From NCBI GenBank assembly GCA_937941715.1, contig CALDGX010000024.1, positions 1 through 8,986 of the forward strand: a stretch of DNA of 8,986 nt, written 5' to 3'. Every line of letters starts with the position of its first letter. The first letter of the stretch is position 1. The translations under genes were made by a program, and so were the position numbers. The notes beneath the pieces were generated by a model. That model saw nothing but the letters and a program-made list of their open reading frames with translations, did not search any database and was not told the origin of the DNA. Source of the DNA: an uncultured Chloracidobacterium sp. GTDB lineage: Bacteria > Acidobacteriota > Blastocatellia > Pyrinomonadales > Pyrinomonadaceae. Below are positions 6,936 through 8,986 of this stretch, in pieces.

Positions 6936-7394
6936 ATGCTGCAAGAAGGAGACGCCGCCCCCGATTTTGTTACGACGGACCAGAACGGCAACACGGTAAA
7001 GCTGTCTGATCACAGCGGGAGCCGCGTCGTGCTGTATTTTTACCCGAAGGATGACACGCCGGGATGCACCAAAGAGGCATGCTCGTTCCGTGATGCCGAC
7101 GACGTTTTCAAGGCCAAAGGAATAAAGGTTTTCGGCGTTTCGACCGATAGCGAGAAATCACATCAAAAATTCATTAATAAGTATCAATTGCCGTTTGATC
7201 TGCTGGCCGATACCGAAAAGCAGATCGTCGAGGCTTACGGCGTTTGGGCCGAAAAGAGTATGTACGGTAAGAAGTACATGGGAACGCTCAGAAAGACGTT
7301 TTTGATCGACGACGGCAAGATCGTAAAGATCTTTGACAAGGTAAATGTATCCGAGCACGCTGATGAGGTCCTGGCGGCATTCGGGGAGAAATAA
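6936..7394 (+). CDS. bcp: Thioredoxin-dependent peroxiredoxin Bcp
   Basis: A 152-residue peroxiredoxin of the Bcp/PrxQ class, which reduces hydrogen peroxide and organic hydroperoxides with thioredoxin as electron donor, in the cytoplasm (no signal peptide). The active site reads YPKDDTPGCTKEACSF. C44 is the peroxidatic cysteine in the P-x3-T-x2-C motif (P37, T41, C44), C49 is the likely resolving cysteine of an atypical 2-Cys enzyme, and R119 (GTLRKTFLID) is the conserved active-site arginine. Length matches the family. The ATG has AGGAG at 6921-6925, 10 bases upstream. No clear promoter is seen in the 65-base gap after the DUF481 gene, so read-through is possible. The rhodanese gene begins 3 bases after the stop, so the two are probably one transcription unit. 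Confidence 0.95.
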   Translation: MLQEGDAAPDFVTTDQNGNTVKLSDHSGSRVVLYFYPKDDTPGCTKEACSFRDADDVFKAKGIKVFGVSTDSEKSHQKFINKYQLPFDLLADTEKQIVEAYGVWAEKSMYGKKYMGTLRKTFLIDDGKIVKIFDKVNVSEHADEVLAAFGEK

Positions 7395-7397
7395 TCC

Positions 7398-7826
7398 ATG
7401 AATTTGTCTTTCAAACTCGCTGCGTCAATGGCGGTGATCGTCATTGTGGCCGCGGCTGCTTGTCAGCAGACGGTGCCGTTCAAAAAGTTCGCCAACGACG
7501 ACGAAGTGCCGCGGATAACGCTTGCGGATGCGAAAAAAGCATTCGATGATGGCAAGGCCGTTTTCGTAGACAGCCGCGGCGATGCGGCCTACAGGGCGGA
7601 TCACATCGCGGGCTCGATCAATATACCTTATGACGGCAAGGCGCCTGACCTCAGCTCGCTGCCAAAGGGTAAAAAGATCATCGTCTATTGTTCCTGACCG
7701 AACGAACACACGAGTGCCAGTTTGGCATTCCAAATGAACGAAAAACAGATCCCGGACGTTCACGCATTGGTCGGCGGCACGCAGGCCTGGAAATCTGCCG
7801 GATATCCGATGGAGAAGAGCCAATAA
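7398..7826 (+). CDS. Candidate selenocysteine-containing rhodanese lipoprotein (TGA at codon 100 read as Sec)
   Basis: A rhodanese-domain protein of 142 residues if the in-frame TGA at 7695-7697 is decoded. Residues 1-21 are a hydrophobic export signal and C22 (VAAAAC) a likely lipidation site. The rhodanese domain runs from about 38 to 138: VDSR (57-60), DHIAGSINIP (68-77), strand IIVYC (94-98), then S99-U100-PNEHTSA, and finally VHALVGGTQAWKSAGYP (121-137), the normal C-terminal rhodanese motif. Related rhodaneses have Cys in the U100 place (Y-C-x-C-P-x-E), so TGA replaces TGC or TGT exactly at a catalytic-loop cysteine. The frame continues 42 codons with rhodanese sequence to TAA, and a SECIS-like hairpin follows the TGA. 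Ribosome binding by GGGGAG at 7383-7388. It follows bcp by 3 bases. Alternatives are a recent nonsense mutation, a sequencing error, or a true 99-residue product lacking half the fold. Confidence 0.78.
7712..7730 (+). promoter_or_regulatory. SECIS-like hairpin just downstream of the in-frame TGA
   Basis: GAGTGCCA pairs with TGGCATTC (8 pairs, one G·U) around a GTT loop whose first base is G7720, and 22 bases separate the TGA from that G. Bacterial SECIS elements are coding-region hairpins placed just after the UGA, with a short stem, a small apical loop and a conserved G at its start, at roughly this distance. The hairpin is also coding (TSASLAF). Folding and SelB binding have not been tested. 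Confidence 0.66.
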
Positions 7827-7837
7827 ACGTCGCCGAA

Positions 7838-8932
7838 CTAATTCAATAGTTCATTACAGATCCTTTCCGCCGCTTTGCCATCCCAGAGCGGCGGAATTTT
7901 TGCATTTGCCGACTTGCCGACCTTTGCCAAAACCTCAATTGCAGACCGCTTGATCGTCTCGGGATCGGTCCCGACAAGGATATTGGTGCCGAGTTCGATC
8001 GTCACAGGCCGTTCGGTATTTTCGCGAAGCGTCAGGCACGGAATACCGAGCACCGTCGTCTCTTCCTGCAAGCCGCCCGAATCGGTGAGAACGAGTCTTG
8101 CTCCGCTATACAAAGCCATAAAATCGATATAGCCAAGCGGGTCGATCAACCGGATGTTTGACGCCGAAATGTCGTCAGCGAGGCCAAACTCGTCTATCTT
8201 CGCACGCGTTCGCGGATGCACCGGAAATATGATCGGCAGGTGATCCGAGATATCGATCAGTGAGCCTATGATGCCCGAAAAAACCTGCATGTCATCGACG
8301 TTTGACGGCCGGTGCAGGGTACAGACCGCGTAGTCGTCATCAGATACACCCAGCGTTTTTCGGACGTTCGAGTCCGCCGCCACCTTGACGTGCTCGAGCA
8401 GGGAATCGATCATCACGTTGCCGACAAATCTTATCTTTTCGTCCGGGATGCCCTCGGCCCTCAGGTTTTCGTCAGCGTCCTGCGATGTGGTCAGCAGGAG
8501 GTCAGAGATCGAATCCGTCAAAATTCGATTGATCTCCTCCGGCATTGCCCGGTCACGGGAGCGGAGCCCCGCCTCGACATGAACCACCCTGACCCCGAGT
8601 TTTACAGCGACCAGTGCACAAGCGATGGTCGAATTAACGTCACCGACCACGAGCACCCAATCGGGCTCGTGTTCGAGCAGGACCGGCTCAAACTCGGTCA
8701 TGATCCGTGCCGTCTGCACCGCATGCGACCCCGAACCGACGCCCAGATAAACGTCCGGTTTCGGCATGCCCAGATCGGTGAAGAACGCGTCGGACATCGC
8801 GGTGTCGTAATGCTGTCCGGTATGAACGATCAGCGGCTCAAACTCGTCCGGCCGCCGCCGCATCTCGGCATATATCGGCGCGACTTTCATAAAATTCGGC
8901 CGGGCGCCGGCTACCAAAAGGATCTTTAACAT
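7838..8932 (-). CDS. wecB: UDP-N-acetylglucosamine 2-epimerase, non-hydrolysing (WecB/MnaA)
   Basis: A 364-residue cytosolic enzyme that interconverts UDP-GlcNAc and UDP-ManNAc, supplying ManNAc for surface polysaccharide or enterobacterial-common-antigen-like glycans. Family residues are present: GARPNFMK (9-16), HTGQHYD (37-43), D98 in VGDVNST, E120 in HVEAGLRS, E133 and R136 in MPEEINR, H207 in LHRPSNVD, and further on VHPRTR, DSGGLQEE and LRENTERPVT in the UDP-binding half. Length is normal. The ATG at 8932-8930 is preferred to an adjacent TTG because GAGG lies 5 bases before it. The start overlaps the stop of an upstream frame as TGATG, so the gene is probably internal to a minus-strand operon entering from the right. 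It ends 11 bases from the rhodanese stop codon, tail to tail. Confidence 0.95.
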   Translation of the reverse strand: MLKILLVAGARPNFMKVAPIYAEMRRRPDEFEPLIVHTGQHYDTAMSDAFFTDLGMPKPDVYLGVGSGSHAVQTARIMTEFEPVLLEHEPDWVLVVGDVNSTIACALVAVKLGVRVVHVEAGLRSRDRAMPEEINRILTDSISDLLLTTSQDADENLRAEGIPDEKIRFVGNVMIDSLLEHVKVAADSNVRKTLGVSDDDYAVCTLHRPSNVDDMQVFSGIIGSLIDISDHLPIIFPVHPRTRAKIDEFGLADDISASNIRLIDPLGYIDFMALYSGARLVLTDSGGLQEETTVLGIPCLTLRENTERPVTIELGTNILVGTDPETIKRSAIEVLAKVGKSANAKIPPLWDGKAAERICNELLN

Positions 8933-8986
8933 CAAAGCCTCACGACCCTCGCGTTGCAGTTCTCGCGAACGTCGTTCGAAAGGGCA
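8932..8986 (-). CDS. Possible 3' end of an upstream gene, coupled to wecB
   Basis: Read on the minus strand from the window edge, one frame gives 17 residues (ALSNDVRENCNARVVRL) and then TGA, whose final A is the A of the wecB ATG (TGATG). Such one-base overlaps are typical of translationally coupled genes, and the wecB Shine-Dalgarno would lie in this frame. The fragment is too short to identify. A glycan-related gene would fit the neighbour, but that is a guess. Confidence 0.35.
   Translation of the reverse strand, partial: ALSNDVRENCNARVVRL

Noticed and set aside
7398..7697. A complete 99-residue rhodanese ending at the TGA
   Set aside because: It would end two residues after the active-site strand and lack the C-terminal half of the fold, while the downstream frame encodes exactly that half. 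Kept only as the alternative to Sec decoding.
8312..8929. A 205-codon open frame on the plus strand opposite wecB
   Set aside because: It is antisense to a clearly coding gene with all catalytic motifs, is rich in Arg, His and Asp as expected of a mirror frame, and has no recognisable domain.

Overview
The window (about 54% G+C by eye, compact, few gaps) looks like chromosomal DNA of a free-living Gram-negative-type bacterium. It carries the futalosine menaquinone pathway, a quinol-oxidising NO reductase, a DUF481 outer-membrane-type protein and a lipoprotein-type rhodanese. The mix is reminiscent of Acidobacteriota (Blastocatellia-like), but that assignment is an impression, not a demonstrated placement. 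I see no mobile element, tRNA, rRNA or CRISPR array. Layout: (1) 1-889, minus: mqnE, running off the left edge. (2) 890-1074: divergent control region with a perfect Crp/Fnr-type palindrome. (3) 1075-4433: a nitric-oxide module of quinol-dependent NO reductase, group III truncated haemoglobin and a convergent Crp/Fnr-family regulator. (4) 4434-5639: control region, a small four-helix membrane protein, and a convergent cysteine-rich protein of YkgJ type. (5) 5640-6870: repeat-rich control region and a DUF481 beta-barrel protein. (6) 6936-7826: bcp peroxiredoxin followed after 3 bases by a rhodanese lipoprotein gene. (7) 7838-8932, minus: wecB-type UDP-GlcNAc 2-epimerase, probably translationally coupled to an upstream gene whose last codons end the window. 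The strongest unusual signal is in region 6. The rhodanese gene has an in-frame TGA in the active-site loop (codon 100), and the frame stays open and homologous to the rest of a rhodanese domain up to a TAA at 7824-7826. Immediately downstream of the TGA is an 8-bp hairpin with a 3-nt GTT loop whose first base is G, 22 nt after the TGA. This is what a bacterial SECIS element looks like, so the gene is best read as a selenocysteine-containing, lipid-anchored rhodanese rather than a truncated gene. The genes connect functionally: MqnE helps make menaquinone, whose quinol form could feed the qNOR. The globin may bind or buffer NO. The Crp/Fnr-type regulator plausibly acts at the palindrome 33 bp upstream of a -10-like element of the qNOR promoter. 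Bcp and the rhodanese form a thiol/peroxide or sulfur-handling pair. These links are inferred from context.
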